Source: an uncultured Pelosinus sp. (GTDB lineage Bacteria > Bacillota > Negativicutes > DSM-13327). Taken from it: 39,271 nt of DNA. The position numbers were made by a program, and so were the translations under genes. The stretch covers positions 1 to 39,271 of the forward strand of contig CAMKSY010000002.1 of assembly GCA_946415545.1 (NCBI GenBank), written 5' to 3'. The notes under the pieces are model-generated. The model saw nothing but the letters and a program-made list of their open reading frames with translations. It ran no database searches and had not been told where the DNA came from. Below, one piece after another: positions 8,828 to 19,312 of the stretch. Numbering within the stretch: the first letter of the stretch is position 1; each line of letters begins with the position of its first letter.

Positions 8828-9673
8828 ATGAGTACTACAAGACAAATACGCAAAATTGTAACTGGAACAACTCAGCTTGACGGGGCAGGAGTGAAACTGG
8901 TGCGGGTTATTGGTCATGATGACACAAAGGAGTTCGACCCGTTTCTAATGCTGGATGCCTTTGATTCACGGAATCCTGATGACTACACTAAAGGCTTTCC
9001 CTGGCATCCTCATCGAGGTATCGAAACGGTAACGTATTTAATTGCCGGTGACATTGAACATAGTGACAGTCTGGGAAATAAGGGACGGATATTAGACGGA
9101 TGCTGTCAATGGATGACTGCAGGAAGCGGTATCCTTCATCAAGAAATGCCTCAGCCCTCAGAACGGATGCTAGGTGTTCAGCTCTGGTTGAACCTTCCTC
9201 GCAAAAACAAGATGACACATCCTCAGTATCGGGACATTACCGATTCAATGATTCCCAAAGTACAGCAGGATGGCAGTACCGTCGCTGTTATCGCAGGTCA
9301 TTATAAGGACACACAAGGAGCTACACAAGGGGATTATGTAAAAACATTAGCCCTGGACGTTCAACTGGAACCAAAAAGCCAGTGGAATATTCCAACAGAT
9401 ACAGAAGCAACGTTGTTTATCTATATTGTTGAAGGTGCCGGTTATTTTGATGCCGACAGGCAAACGATGATCGAAAGCCATAGAGCAGTGCTTTTTGATC
9501 AAGGAGATTCATTTGCTATCCAGGCGGCAGATTCGGGAATCCGCTTCCTGCTATTTTCTGGACTTCCCCTCAGGGAGCCCATCTCATGGGGCGGTCCCAT
9601 TGTTATGAATACGCGGGAAGAACTGCAGCAGGCTTTTCGTGAAATTGACAACGGAACTTTTATCAAGAAATAA
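8828..9673 (+). CDS. Pirin family protein
   Basis: FDPFLMLDAF...GFPWHPHRGIETVTYLIAGDIEHSDSLGNKGRI...WMTAGSGILHQEMP. Confidence 0.95.
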   Translation: MSTTRQIRKIVTGTTQLDGAGVKLVRVIGHDDTKEFDPFLMLDAFDSRNPDDYTKGFPWHPHRGIETVTYLIAGDIEHSDSLGNKGRILDGCCQWMTAGSGILHQEMPQPSERMLGVQLWLNLPRKNKMTHPQYRDITDSMIPKVQQDGSTVAVIAGHYKDTQGATQGDYVKTLALDVQLEPKSQWNIPTDTEATLFIYIVEGAGYFDADRQTMIESHRAVLFDQGDSFAIQAADSGIRFLLFSGLPLREPISWGGPIVMNTREELQQAFREIDNGTFIKK

Positions 9674-9677
9674 TATA

Positions 9678-9713
9678 AGTACCGATTCCCAGGATTCATT
9701 GGGAATCGGTACC
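9678..9713. terminator. Hairpin between convergent genes
   Basis: AGTACCGATTCCCA...TGGGAATCGGTACCT; no strong T-run. Confidence 0.5.
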
Positions 9714-9727
9714 TATCTATTGCAGGA

Positions 9728-11692
9728 CTATTTAACCAACAGCCCTTTTCTTCCTTTAGTGACCTCAATGAACCCTTCCTGCTGCAGGTACGTTAATGAT
9801 TTTCTTACTACACTCTCTGGCAACGCTAACGCTATAGCTAATGATCTTCGCCCCACGGGTGTTTCCTGCTTATTATATTTAGCTATTGTGGTGACAATTA
9901 GGGAATGAATATCACGATTGTCATTTCCATGGACGTTGACCCTATCTGAGTGCAGTTCTTCGGACAGCATATCGGGCGAAGGAGGATGAGAAGGACAAAT
10001 GGTAAGAAGATATTCGATTACATTCTGCAGTTCTCTAATGTTCCCAGGCCAGTCATATGAAACAAAGTGGGAAGCAATAAGGCTAAAATACATGTCAGAC
10101 GGAATTGCATTTTCCTGCTGACGGCAATGAACCTCGTAGAATTTTTCTGCCAATAGAAGAATATCTGCTTTTCTGTCTTTTAATGATGGCATCTTTATAG
10201 GTAAGACATTCAAGCGATAATATAAATCCTGGCGAAACATATTTTTTGCAATTAGCTTTTTTAAATCCCTATTGGTAGCGGTAATGATTCGAACATCAAT
10301 TGGAATAATTCGTGATCCTCCGATACGACGTACTTGCTTTTCTTGGAGCACTCTTAACAGTTTGACCTGAAAGGGTAAAGGAGCATCGCCGACTTCATCT
10401 AAAAAAATGGTTCCCTTATGAGCCTGTTCGAATAGACCAGCAGATCCACCTTTGCGGGCACCGGTAAAGGAACCTTCCTCATAACCAAAAAGTTCGCTTT
10501 CTAACAAATTTTCTGTCATTGCTGCAAAATTTACGGCGACAAACGGGCCAGTTTTTCGTGGTGAAGCATTGTGAATGCCTTGGGCTAAAAGCTCTTTTCC
10601 TGTGCCGCTTTCTCCAAGAATCAAAATGGGAGCATCAGATACGGCCATTTTGCGTGCCAGCTCTAAGGTGTGTTTTATTTCCTGGCTTTTTCCTTGAATG
10701 TGGGTAAAAGCGTAACGTGCAATGTGAAGCTGACTGACTAATTTGCGTCTGAGTTCTTCTTCTAGTCTTTGGATTTCTGAAATATCTTTAAAGGAATATA
10801 CAGTACCTAAGTCAGGATCCTCTTCGTGAACCTTTGCAACATTTACTATCACATGGTGGTTGTTGATTTTAGCAAAGGTTTCATTTTCATGGCTCAGCAT
10901 AAGATTTTTGCAGCCGGGTAATTGGTCTATTGTACTTCCGACAACTTCTATAGCCTTCAAACCAAATAAAGTTTCTGCTACTGGATTAAATACAGATATA
11001 CGTTTCTCATTATCGACTGCAATGATTCCGTCATGTACGGTGTTAATAATTGTTTGCAGTTGATTTTTTATTTTATTACTGATAGTTGTGCTGGCTTTAC
11101 TCTTTTTTATTAATCCGATAATGTCACGCAAATAGTTTGCAGACAGATAATTAGCCTTATCATCTAGAATGGACAATTTCTGAAGAATTTCAGTTAGAGT
11201 GGTGATATCGATAACTCTAGTTTTAATGTTAATCACATGTTTCACGCATGGCGGTATTGAATCGACTTCACCCGGAGTTATTGCTATTTTCAGGCGGGGA
11301 TAATCTTTCAATCCGGGAGCGTAAGGATGATATCTTATATGGTCGATACCTAAAGCAATCAATAATTCAATGGTCTCCTGAGCGGAAGAGATAAGATCGT
11401 TAACAAGCAGAACATCCGTGTTGGCAGGTAAATCAAATAATTGATCTACCTCATGGTAATTAATGGCTCGTCTTGCTAGAATGATCGGACATTTAGGGTT
11501 AATTCGAGGCAGCGCTTCTTTAAAGGAGTGTTTCCCTGAAACTACCACAACATCACCACTGATCGTATCAGCCATGTTTCCATTGACGTAATATCCTAAA
11601 ATGCTTACCCGGGCACCTAGTAAATTTTTAAGTTGCGTTTGTAATGCCAAGCATGTGTTTTTTCCCTGAGAAACGATAGCTAGACTTTTCAT
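9728..11692 (-). CDS. Sigma-54-dependent activator: unusual N-terminal region, PAS, AAA+, winged-helix-like C-terminus
   Basis: PAS (TVHDGIIAVDNEKRISVFNPVAETLFG), Walker A GESGTGKE, L1 loop GSFTGA, WPGNIRELQN; ATG at 11692 after GGAGG. Confidence 0.93.
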   Translation of the reverse strand: MKSLAIVSQGKNTCLALQTQLKNLLGARVSILGYYVNGNMADTISGDVVVVSGKHSFKEALPRINPKCPIILARRAINYHEVDQLFDLPANTDVLLVNDLISSAQETIELLIALGIDHIRYHPYAPGLKDYPRLKIAITPGEVDSIPPCVKHVINIKTRVIDITTLTEILQKLSILDDKANYLSANYLRDIIGLIKKSKASTTISNKIKNQLQTIINTVHDGIIAVDNEKRISVFNPVAETLFGLKAIEVVGSTIDQLPGCKNLMLSHENETFAKINNHHVIVNVAKVHEEDPDLGTVYSFKDISEIQRLEEELRRKLVSQLHIARYAFTHIQGKSQEIKHTLELARKMAVSDAPILILGESGTGKELLAQGIHNASPRKTGPFVAVNFAAMTENLLESELFGYEEGSFTGARKGGSAGLFEQAHKGTIFLDEVGDAPLPFQVKLLRVLQEKQVRRIGGSRIIPIDVRIITATNRDLKKLIAKNMFRQDLYYRLNVLPIKMPSLKDRKADILLLAEKFYEVHCRQQENAIPSDMYFSLIASHFVSYDWPGNIRELQNVIEYLLTICPSHPPSPDMLSEELHSDRVNVHGNDNRDIHSLIVTTIAKYNKQETPVGRRSLAIALALPESVVRKSLTYLQQEGFIEVTKGRKGLLVK

Positions 11693-11725
11693 ATATACCT
11701 CCAAAGGGAATAATAAGGGAATATT

Positions 11726-11759
11726 AATGGGAATGGAAATGGTTCATCCCATTCCCATT
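11726..11759. promoter_or_regulatory. Inverted repeat, candidate upstream activating sequence for the sigma-54 activator
   Basis: AATGGGAATGG-N12-CCATTCCCATT, about 70-100 bp upstream of the -24/-12 element. Confidence 0.6.
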
Positions 11760-11826
11760 CTACATTCTTATCGTAATTCCTTTACGCAGTACTGGGAAGA
11801 TAAAGCGGTTGACTCATTGCTTATAG

Positions 11827-11843
11827 TTGGTATGAATATTGCA
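11827..11843 (+). promoter_or_regulatory. Sigma-54 (-24/-12) promoter
   Basis: TTGGTATGAATATTGCA: GG-N10-GC spacing. Confidence 0.75.
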
Positions 11844-11918
11844 TAAGTGTAGAGGTAAATAAAAGAAAGGAGTAGTAAACGTTTTTTATCTCGGTAATTA
11901 TGGAATAGGAGGTTGTTT

Positions 11919-13292
11919 ATGTTTATGGCACTTTTGCTTACATTGGTCGTTATTATTATTGTTGGTTATCTGGTTTTTAAAAATTATAAAGCACAAACGG
12001 TCTTGTTTCTAGGTGGAATCGTATTAATGGCTGGAGCTATTATACTAGGAACGGGTCAAATCTTGCCAGCCAAGAGCAGTACTGGGCTGCCATGGTTTGA
12101 TATATATGAATTTATCAAAAATACTTTTAGTAGTACAACTGCCAGTTTAGGCTTGATGATTATGGCAGTTGCCGGCTTTGCACGTTACATGGAGGAGATT
12201 GGTGCTAGTAAAGTACTTGTAAAATTGGCTGTTAAACCGTTAAGTAAAATACATGCTCCTTACTTAGTATTATCCGCTACCTATATTCTCGGTCAATTTC
12301 TGGCTCTATTTATTCCAAGTGCCTCGGGACTGGGAGTGCTGTTGATGGTAACCGTTTATCCTATTCTTATCAGTCTGGGGGTAAGTAAGTTAAGTGCAGT
12401 GGCGGCTATTGGTACTACTCAGTCTCTTGATATCGGTCCGGCATCAGGAAATAGTGTGTTGTCAGCAAAGAATGCAGGTATGGATATTGCATCCTACTTT
12501 ACCAGCTACCAGATTCCCGTAGGGATATGTATCGTCGTTACAGTTGCTGTGCTGCACTATCTGGTACAACAATGGTTTGATAAAAAATCAGGTCATGTTG
12601 TGAAAAAAAGTGACTTGATAGCAGCGGATTCAAATAAAGAGGAGGCATATCCGCCACTTATTTATGCCATACTGCCAATAATTCCTCTGGGGTTAATATT
12701 AACGTTCAGCAAAATAGGTATTGCAGCGATAAAGATGGATGTTATTACAGCGATGCTGATCAGCATATCCATCAGTATGTTATTTGAGTATATTCGTTAC
12801 AGAGATGCTAAAAAAATATTTTCCAGTATTCAGGTATTCTTTGATGGTATGGGAGTGCAATTTGCTACAGTCATAACCCTAATTGTTGCTGGTCAGGCTT
12901 TTGCCGAAGGGTTAATAAAAATTGGAGCAATTGATACACTCATCTTATTTGCACAGTCCTCCGGGCTTGGGGGTACTGCCATGATCGTCGTAATGACCGC
13001 AATAATAGCCGGCTCTGCTATACTTATGGGTTCTGGCAATGCGCCATTTTTCGCTTTTGCTGCTTTGGCTCCAACCGTTGCCGCAAAAATGTCACTAAAT
13101 GCTGTACAAATGCTGCTGCCTATGCAATTTGCGGCAAGTATAGCTCGGAGCGTTTCACCGATAACAGCTGTTATTGTAGCGGTTTCCGGTATTGCAAAAG
13201 TATCTCCGTTTGATGTAGTGAAACGTACCGCCATTCCTATGGCAGGTGCTATGATTGTGAATCTGATTGCCACCTTTTTGTTAGTAAAATAG
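11919..13292 (+). CDS. DcuC-family C4-dicarboxylate transporter
   Basis: RBS AGGAGG then ATG at 11919; polytopic protein with AGFARYMEEIGAS...LVKLAVKPLSKI pattern. Confidence 0.85.
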   Translation: MFMALLLTLVVIIIVGYLVFKNYKAQTVLFLGGIVLMAGAIILGTGQILPAKSSTGLPWFDIYEFIKNTFSSTTASLGLMIMAVAGFARYMEEIGASKVLVKLAVKPLSKIHAPYLVLSATYILGQFLALFIPSASGLGVLLMVTVYPILISLGVSKLSAVAAIGTTQSLDIGPASGNSVLSAKNAGMDIASYFTSYQIPVGICIVVTVAVLHYLVQQWFDKKSGHVVKKSDLIAADSNKEEAYPPLIYAILPIIPLGLILTFSKIGIAAIKMDVITAMLISISISMLFEYIRYRDAKKIFSSIQVFFDGMGVQFATVITLIVAGQAFAEGLIKIGAIDTLILFAQSSGLGGTAMIVVMTAIIAGSAILMGSGNAPFFAFAALAPTVAAKMSLNAVQMLLPMQFAASIARSVSPITAVIVAVSGIAKVSPFDVVKRTAIPMAGAMIVNLIATFLLVK

Positions 13293-13327
13293 CAATAGCA
13301 TAAAAAAGAAAATGAGGAGGATGTTAT

Positions 13328-14494
13328 ATGTTTAAAATTCTAAAAAACGGGCATGTCTATGCGCCCCAGGATATGGGTATAAAAGACGTTTTACTGGCTG
13401 GTGATAAGGTTGCTTTGATTGCAGATACAATTGATGCAGCTCCTGAGTATGGAGACACGGAAGTGTATGATGTGACGGGGTGTTTTGTCGTCCCTGGCTT
13501 TATTGATCAACATGTTCACTTAATCGGCGGCGGAGGAGAAGGCGGATTTTCTACCAGAACCCCGGAGGTGATGCTGAGTGAACTTACCACTGCTGGGATT
13601 ACTTCAGTGGTAGGAACGTTGGGAACGGATAGTGTGACAAGACATATGGAGTCTTTACTGGCAAAGGCTAAGGGATTGGAAGAGGAAGGAATATCTACCT
13701 GGATATATACGGGGGCCTACGATGTTCCGGTACCGACGATTACAGGCAGTGTACGTTCTGATATTATTCTTATCGATAAAGTTGTTGGTGTGGGTGAAGT
13801 TGCAATGTCTGATCATCGTTCTTCTCAACCATCAAAAGAAGACTTTGCGCAACTAGCTGCACAGGCGCGAGTCGGTGGAATGCTGTCGGGAAAAGCGGGA
13901 GTCTTGCATATCCATTTGGGAGATGGAAAGGGAAAGCTGGATTGGGTGTTCGACATCATTAAGCAAACAGACTTGCCAATTACACAATTTACTCCTACTC
14001 ATTTCAATAAAAATAAAGAATTGTTTCTGGAAGGGATACGATTTGCAAAAGCTGGTGGTATGATAGACATAACCACCAGTAGTGCAACGGTATCTCCCGG
14101 ACGTATACAACCGCCCGAAGCAGTGAAAATGTGCATTAGAGCCGAAGTGCCTCTAGAGAAGGTCACTATGAGCTCAGATGGCAACGGCAGCTTGCCTGTT
14201 TTCAGTAAAAATGGTGAATTGACTGGCTTGATGGCAGCATCACCACACAGTTTGTATCAAGCTGTCCGTAATATTGTTGAGGCAGGAATTTTGCCTTTAG
14301 AAGATGCCATCAAATTAATAACCATTAATCCGGCCAGATCTTTAAAATTACCTAAGAAAGGCATGATAGCAAAAGGGTATGATGGGGATATTGTAGTGCT
14401 TGATAATACGCTGATGATTCGTCATGTATTTGCCAAAGGATGTTGTATGGTCAAAGAGCAGCAGCCAGTTAAAAAAGGTGTATTTGAAAAATAA
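13328..14494 (+). CDS. iadA: Isoaspartyl dipeptidase (beta-aspartyl peptidase)
   Basis: GFIDQHVHLIGGGGEGGFSTRTPE, VGEVAMSDHRSSQP, MSSDGNGSLP. Confidence 0.93.
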   Translation: MFKILKNGHVYAPQDMGIKDVLLAGDKVALIADTIDAAPEYGDTEVYDVTGCFVVPGFIDQHVHLIGGGGEGGFSTRTPEVMLSELTTAGITSVVGTLGTDSVTRHMESLLAKAKGLEEEGISTWIYTGAYDVPVPTITGSVRSDIILIDKVVGVGEVAMSDHRSSQPSKEDFAQLAAQARVGGMLSGKAGVLHIHLGDGKGKLDWVFDIIKQTDLPITQFTPTHFNKNKELFLEGIRFAKAGGMIDITTSSATVSPGRIQPPEAVKMCIRAEVPLEKVTMSSDGNGSLPVFSKNGELTGLMAASPHSLYQAVRNIVEAGILPLEDAIKLITINPARSLKLPKKGMIAKGYDGDIVVLDNTLMIRHVFAKGCCMVKEQQPVKKGVFEK

Positions 14495-14511
14495 ATCATA
14501 ATAGTCAACAA

Positions 14512-14555
14512 AGAAAGCCCGGAAGTTCTTCTATAGAAGAACTTCCGGGCTTTCT
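14512..14555. terminator. Bidirectional terminator, 44-bp perfect palindrome
   Basis: AGAAAGCCCGGAAGTTCTTCTATAGAAGAACTTCCGGGCTTTCT between convergent iadA and pbuX. Confidence 0.85.
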
Positions 14556-14577
14556 GACTTTTGGCAATTTATTATAA

Positions 14578-15867
14578 TTACGCTTTAGGGGCACTTGGCA
14601 GCTTTCTTTGCCCCATATTCAGGATGATGTTCAAAATAACAGCAGTTAACGCACCGGTTACAATTCCGTTTTCAAAAAACATTTTTAGAAGCGGAGGGAA
14701 CTTAACAAAGAGATTAGGTACGACGGTGACTCCTAGACCTAAAGCAACAGAGCAGGCAATCACCAGTAAATTTTCATTGCTGGCAAAATCGACTTTACTA
14801 AGCATTTTAATTCCTGAGGCAACAACGATTCCAAACATGGCAATCATGGCTCCACCCAGTACTGAATTTGGAATAATCATAGCTAATGCTGCAAACTTAG
14901 GTATCAGTCCTAAGAAGATGAGCATAAAACCAGCAACAATGGTTACATTAGCTGTCTTAGAATTGGAAAGCTGCACGAGGCCGACATTTTGAGAGAATGT
15001 GGTATAAGGAAAAGAATTGAAAATACCTCCCAGGATTACAGCAATTCCTTCGGCTCGATAGCCGCGAGTCAAATCGCTTTCGGTTATTTTCTTGCCGCAA
15101 ATCTCACCGAGTGCCATGAAAACTCCTGTTGATTCAATCATGCTGACAATTGCAACAACGATCATGGTGATAATTGCACTTGGCTCAAAGGTAGGCATCC
15201 CGAAATAGAAAGGAGTGATCATATTAAACCATGATGCTTGGGCAATGCTGCTGAAAGAAACATTGCCCATCATTGCCGCGACAATGGTTCCGGCAATTAA
15301 CCCTAGTAAGACGGAAATAGAACGGATAAATCCTGTGGTAAAACGATTTAATAAAATAATAAATAATAACACGCCAAACGCGAGAGCAAAGTTGGACAAG
15401 GAACCAAAATCTGCACTTCCTACCCCGCCAGCTACATTGTTAATAGCGACTGGAACCAATGTAATGCCGATGATCGTCACGACAGAACCCGTCACGACAG
15501 GCGGAAAGAACGTAACCAGTTTTGAAAAATAGTTTGCGATGAGTACGACGAAAAGACCGGAACATATGATAGAGCCGTACATAGCTGTCATACCATACTG
15601 GCTTCCAATGCTGATCATGGGAAAAACAGCTGTAAAGGTACAGCCAAGTACAACCGGCAAACCAATTCCAGAGAAAGGATTTCGCCATGCTTGCAGCAAA
15701 GTAGCAAGACCGGAAGTTAGTAAATCGGCTGCAATAATATAACCCATTTGCTCAAAACTTAATTTAAGAGCGCCGCCAACAATAAGGGGAACGATAATCG
15801 CACCAGCGTACATGGCAAGTACGTGCTGAGTGCCAAGCAAATACGTTTTCCCAACAGAGTTTTTCAT
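14578..15867 (-). CDS. pbuX: Xanthine/uracil permease (NCS2), xanthine permease
   Basis: LGTQHVLAMYAGAIIVPLIVGGAL; downstream of xpt under a guanine riboswitch. Confidence 0.92.
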   Translation of the reverse strand: MKNSVGKTYLLGTQHVLAMYAGAIIVPLIVGGALKLSFEQMGYIIAADLLTSGLATLLQAWRNPFSGIGLPVVLGCTFTAVFPMISIGSQYGMTAMYGSIICSGLFVVLIANYFSKLVTFFPPVVTGSVVTIIGITLVPVAINNVAGGVGSADFGSLSNFALAFGVLLFIILLNRFTTGFIRSISVLLGLIAGTIVAAMMGNVSFSSIAQASWFNMITPFYFGMPTFEPSAIITMIVVAIVSMIESTGVFMALGEICGKKITESDLTRGYRAEGIAVILGGIFNSFPYTTFSQNVGLVQLSNSKTANVTIVAGFMLIFLGLIPKFAALAMIIPNSVLGGAMIAMFGIVVASGIKMLSKVDFASNENLLVIACSVALGLGVTVVPNLFVKFPPLLKMFFENGIVTGALTAVILNIILNMGQRKLPSAPKA

Positions 15868-15891
15868 ACATAATCCTCCTAATGATACTGA

Positions 15892-16479
<588 letters not shown>

Positions 16480-16486
16480 TTAAAAT

Positions 16487-16551
16487 AAAAAAAGCCCTGA
16501 TAGGGAATCTCCGCTTTGTAGACAATGAGCGAAAATTCCCCAACAGGACTT
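16487..16551 (-). terminator. Attenuator terminator of the guanine riboswitch
   Basis: Minus strand AGTCCTGTTGGGGAATTTTCGCT...AGCGGAGATTCCCTATCAGGGCTTTTTTT. Confidence 0.85.
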
Positions 16552-16674
16552 TTATCCTTGGGTGTGGTGTATGATCACCAGTATCATGAGGCACGACTGC
16601 AAAGGAAATTTACCAATAAGTAAAGAAGCTAACAGTAAATTTGAACAGCAGCGTAAACCTTAGATACACTTTCA

Positions 16675-16740
16675 CTCGTAGACAGGCATTTTACGGCTGC
16701 CGGTAGAAACTTCTGGGCCATATCCCCAAAATTATACGAG
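16675..16740 (-). ncRNA. Purine (guanine-type) riboswitch aptamer
   Basis: Minus strand CTCGTATAATTTTGGGGATATGGCCCAGAAGTTTCTACCGGCAGCCGTAAAATGCCTGTCTACGAG; C (not U) at the specificity position. Confidence 0.96.
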
Positions 16741-17044
16741 ACTATTTACATGTGGTTTATTGTAGCAGTCTCAAATCCCATTGTCAATAAAGAGTAACGC
16801 TTATTTTGTCGAAAAAACATATATTTCTAATATTTAACTTTCTTCTCTTTTTCGATTCTTTACAATCCTGTTGCATATCAATTATAATACGTCGTTATAA
16901 GGCATAAATTCTAATAAAAACTTGCAGGAATTTTGTCTTCTTATTGTAAATAAGGTAAACTAGTTGTTTATTTTTATTAAGGGACACTAAACTCTATGTC
17001 GTTGGAATCTATGTGCAAAAATGTAATTAAGGGAGCAAAGAGAT

Positions 17045-19312
17045 ATGACGGATACAACGTTCCAAGAAGAAACCATTATACGGACATCAGGCTCCCATAA
17101 TTGCGGTGGTCGCTGCATTGTTAAAGCTCATGTAAAAGACGGACGCATTGTTCGCATTACCAGTGATGATGAACGTCCTGATACGGATAAAAAACCCCAA
17201 TTGCGCGGCTGCCTTCGCTGCCGGGCCTACAGGAGCTATTTGTATCATAAGGATCGGCTGAAGTATCCGATGAAGCGAATTGGCAGACGGGGAGAAGGCC
17301 TATTTAAACGTATTTCCTGGGAAGAAGCCTTAGATACGATTGCAGATCATACGAAACGTATTATGGCTGAGTACGGACCAGAGGCCATTTATCTTTCCTA
17401 TGCAACAGGCAATGCCGGGAAAGCGTCGGAACAGGTTTGGATGAGACGGCTGCTGGCACTCTATGGAGGCTATTTAGATTACTATGGAACCTATAGCTCA
17501 GCTTGTACCAATGCTGCAACTCCATATACATATGGGACTGTCAATAGTGGCAGCAGCCGAGAAGATTGGGTTAATTCCAAGCTTATCATTCTGATGGGAT
17601 TTAACCCGGCGGCGACCATTCATGGAACAAATACAGCCTATTATCTAAAAAAAGCGAAGGAAGCAGGGGCAAAAATCATTTGCATTGATCCCCTCTATTC
17701 GGAAACCGCTATCGCACTGGCAGATCAATGGATACCTATTCGCCCTACCACTGATAGCGCTCTTTTAGATGCAATGGCCTATGTGATCATTACTGAAAAT
17801 CTGCAGGATCAGGTATTCTTGGATACCTATTGTCTTGGTTTTGATGAGGAGCATATGCCGGAAGGTATTCCAGCGGGAAATTCATACAAAAGTTATATTC
17901 TTGGTAAGGGTACAGATCAGATTTCTAAAACCCCTGCCTGGGCGGAAAGATCAACAGGTATTCCAAGGGAGATCATTATTCAGCTGGCTAGGGAATATGC
18001 TCTGAATAAACCGGGTGCGCTTATCCAGGGATTTGGACCCCAGCGCCATGCCTATGGAGAACAGCCGCCCCGCAGTGGGGCGGCACTGGCTGCAATGACA
18101 GGAAACATTGGCATAAAAGGAGGCTGGGCTTCTGGCTGCGGCTCACCGTGCCGCAAACAGTATGTTGGCTCAATTCCTATTCATAACCCCTGCAAAGCAG
18201 CGATCTCCATGTACATGTGGCCGCTGGCGATTCAAAAAGGGACTGAGCTAGGAAAAAGAGAGGGTGTCCGGGGCGTAAATAAGCTGTCAGCCAATATTAA
18301 ACTGATATTTAATCTGGCAGGCAACTGCCTGATTAATCAACACTCCGATACCAATGGAACGGCAGAACTGTTAGCCGATGAAAATTTAGCCCAATTTATT
18401 GTAGTCAGTGATCATTTTCTTACAAGCAGCGCCAAATTTGCCGATATCTTACTGCCGGGTGATAATTTCATGGAACGGGAAGATATTGTATTACCTTGGT
18501 CTGCTGGCGATTATGTATTGTTTATGAATAAGGCCGTAGATACGGTTTATGAATGTCGAAACGGATATGACTGGATCAGGGATTTAGCAGAAAGGCTGGA
18601 GCTTACGGCTGAATTTACTCAAGGGAGAACGCTGGAAGACTGGCTGCGTTTCATTGTCGATGAAACCCGCAAAGAAAATCCCGGTTTTCCTTCCTATGAA
18701 GAATTTAAAGAAAAAGGTATATATGACTGGGAGTATGAGGAACCTGCAATTGCCTTTAAAGAGCAGATTGAAGATCCCAAGCACCATCCATTTCCCACTC
18801 CTTCCGGAAAAATTGAGTTTTTTTCATCACGTTTATGGGAATTAGATCAGCCTGCTGAAGTGCCTGCCATTCCCCAATATATTCCCGCATGGGAAGGACC
18901 GGAAGATTCTTTGCGAGGGACGTATCCGCTGCAATGCATTGGCCATCATACCAAACGGCGTGTACATTCCATGTTTGACAATAACGACTGGATGGAGGAA
19001 ACAGAAGCACAAGTCATCTGGATTAGCGCTTATGATGCAAAAAGGCGAGGTATAAAAAATGGTGAAAAGGTTTGTATCTATAATGCCCGGGGGAAAGTCA
19101 TACTCACCGCTAAAGTCACTCCCCGCATAATGCCGGGGGTGGTTTCGATACCCCAGGGAGGCTGGTGGTCACCGGATCAGAAGGGCATCGATCACCGGGG
19201 CTGTATCAATACATTAACCAAATACCAGCCCACGCCACTGGCTTTTGCGAATCCTCAGCATACCAACCTGGTTGAAGTGGTGAAACTGGATCAAATGGAG
19301 GCAGAGAGATGA
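17045..19312 (+). CDS. DMSO reductase-family molybdopterin oxidoreductase, catalytic subunit (DmsA-like)
   Basis: NCGGRC...GCLRCRAYRSYLYHKDRLKYPMKRIG; GTYSSACTNAATPYTYG; LPGDNFMEREDIV. Confidence 0.93.
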   Translation: MTDTTFQEETIIRTSGSHNCGGRCIVKAHVKDGRIVRITSDDERPDTDKKPQLRGCLRCRAYRSYLYHKDRLKYPMKRIGRRGEGLFKRISWEEALDTIADHTKRIMAEYGPEAIYLSYATGNAGKASEQVWMRRLLALYGGYLDYYGTYSSACTNAATPYTYGTVNSGSSREDWVNSKLIILMGFNPAATIHGTNTAYYLKKAKEAGAKIICIDPLYSETAIALADQWIPIRPTTDSALLDAMAYVIITENLQDQVFLDTYCLGFDEEHMPEGIPAGNSYKSYILGKGTDQISKTPAWAERSTGIPREIIIQLAREYALNKPGALIQGFGPQRHAYGEQPPRSGAALAAMTGNIGIKGGWASGCGSPCRKQYVGSIPIHNPCKAAISMYMWPLAIQKGTELGKREGVRGVNKLSANIKLIFNLAGNCLINQHSDTNGTAELLADENLAQFIVVSDHFLTSSAKFADILLPGDNFMEREDIVLPWSAGDYVLFMNKAVDTVYECRNGYDWIRDLAERLELTAEFTQGRTLEDWLRFIVDETRKENPGFPSYEEFKEKGIYDWEYEEPAIAFKEQIEDPKHHPFPTPSGKIEFFSSRLWELDQPAEVPAIPQYIPAWEGPEDSLRGTYPLQCIGHHTKRRVHSMFDNNDWMEETEAQVIWISAYDAKRRGIKNGEKVCIYNARGKVILTAKVTPRIMPGVVSIPQGGWWSPDQKGIDHRGCINTLTKYQPTPLAFANPQHTNLVEVVKLDQMEAER

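Noticed and set aside
9639-9908. 89-aa plus ORF across the pirin end and sigma-54 activator end
   Set aside because: Overlaps two confident genes and spans a hairpin; no RBS or motif
14561-15742. Plus-strand ORFs opposite pbuX (14561-14992, 15215-15532, 15539-15742)
   Set aside because: Antisense to a clear transporter gene; no family motifs; low-complexity translations typical of the shadow of a membrane-protein gene
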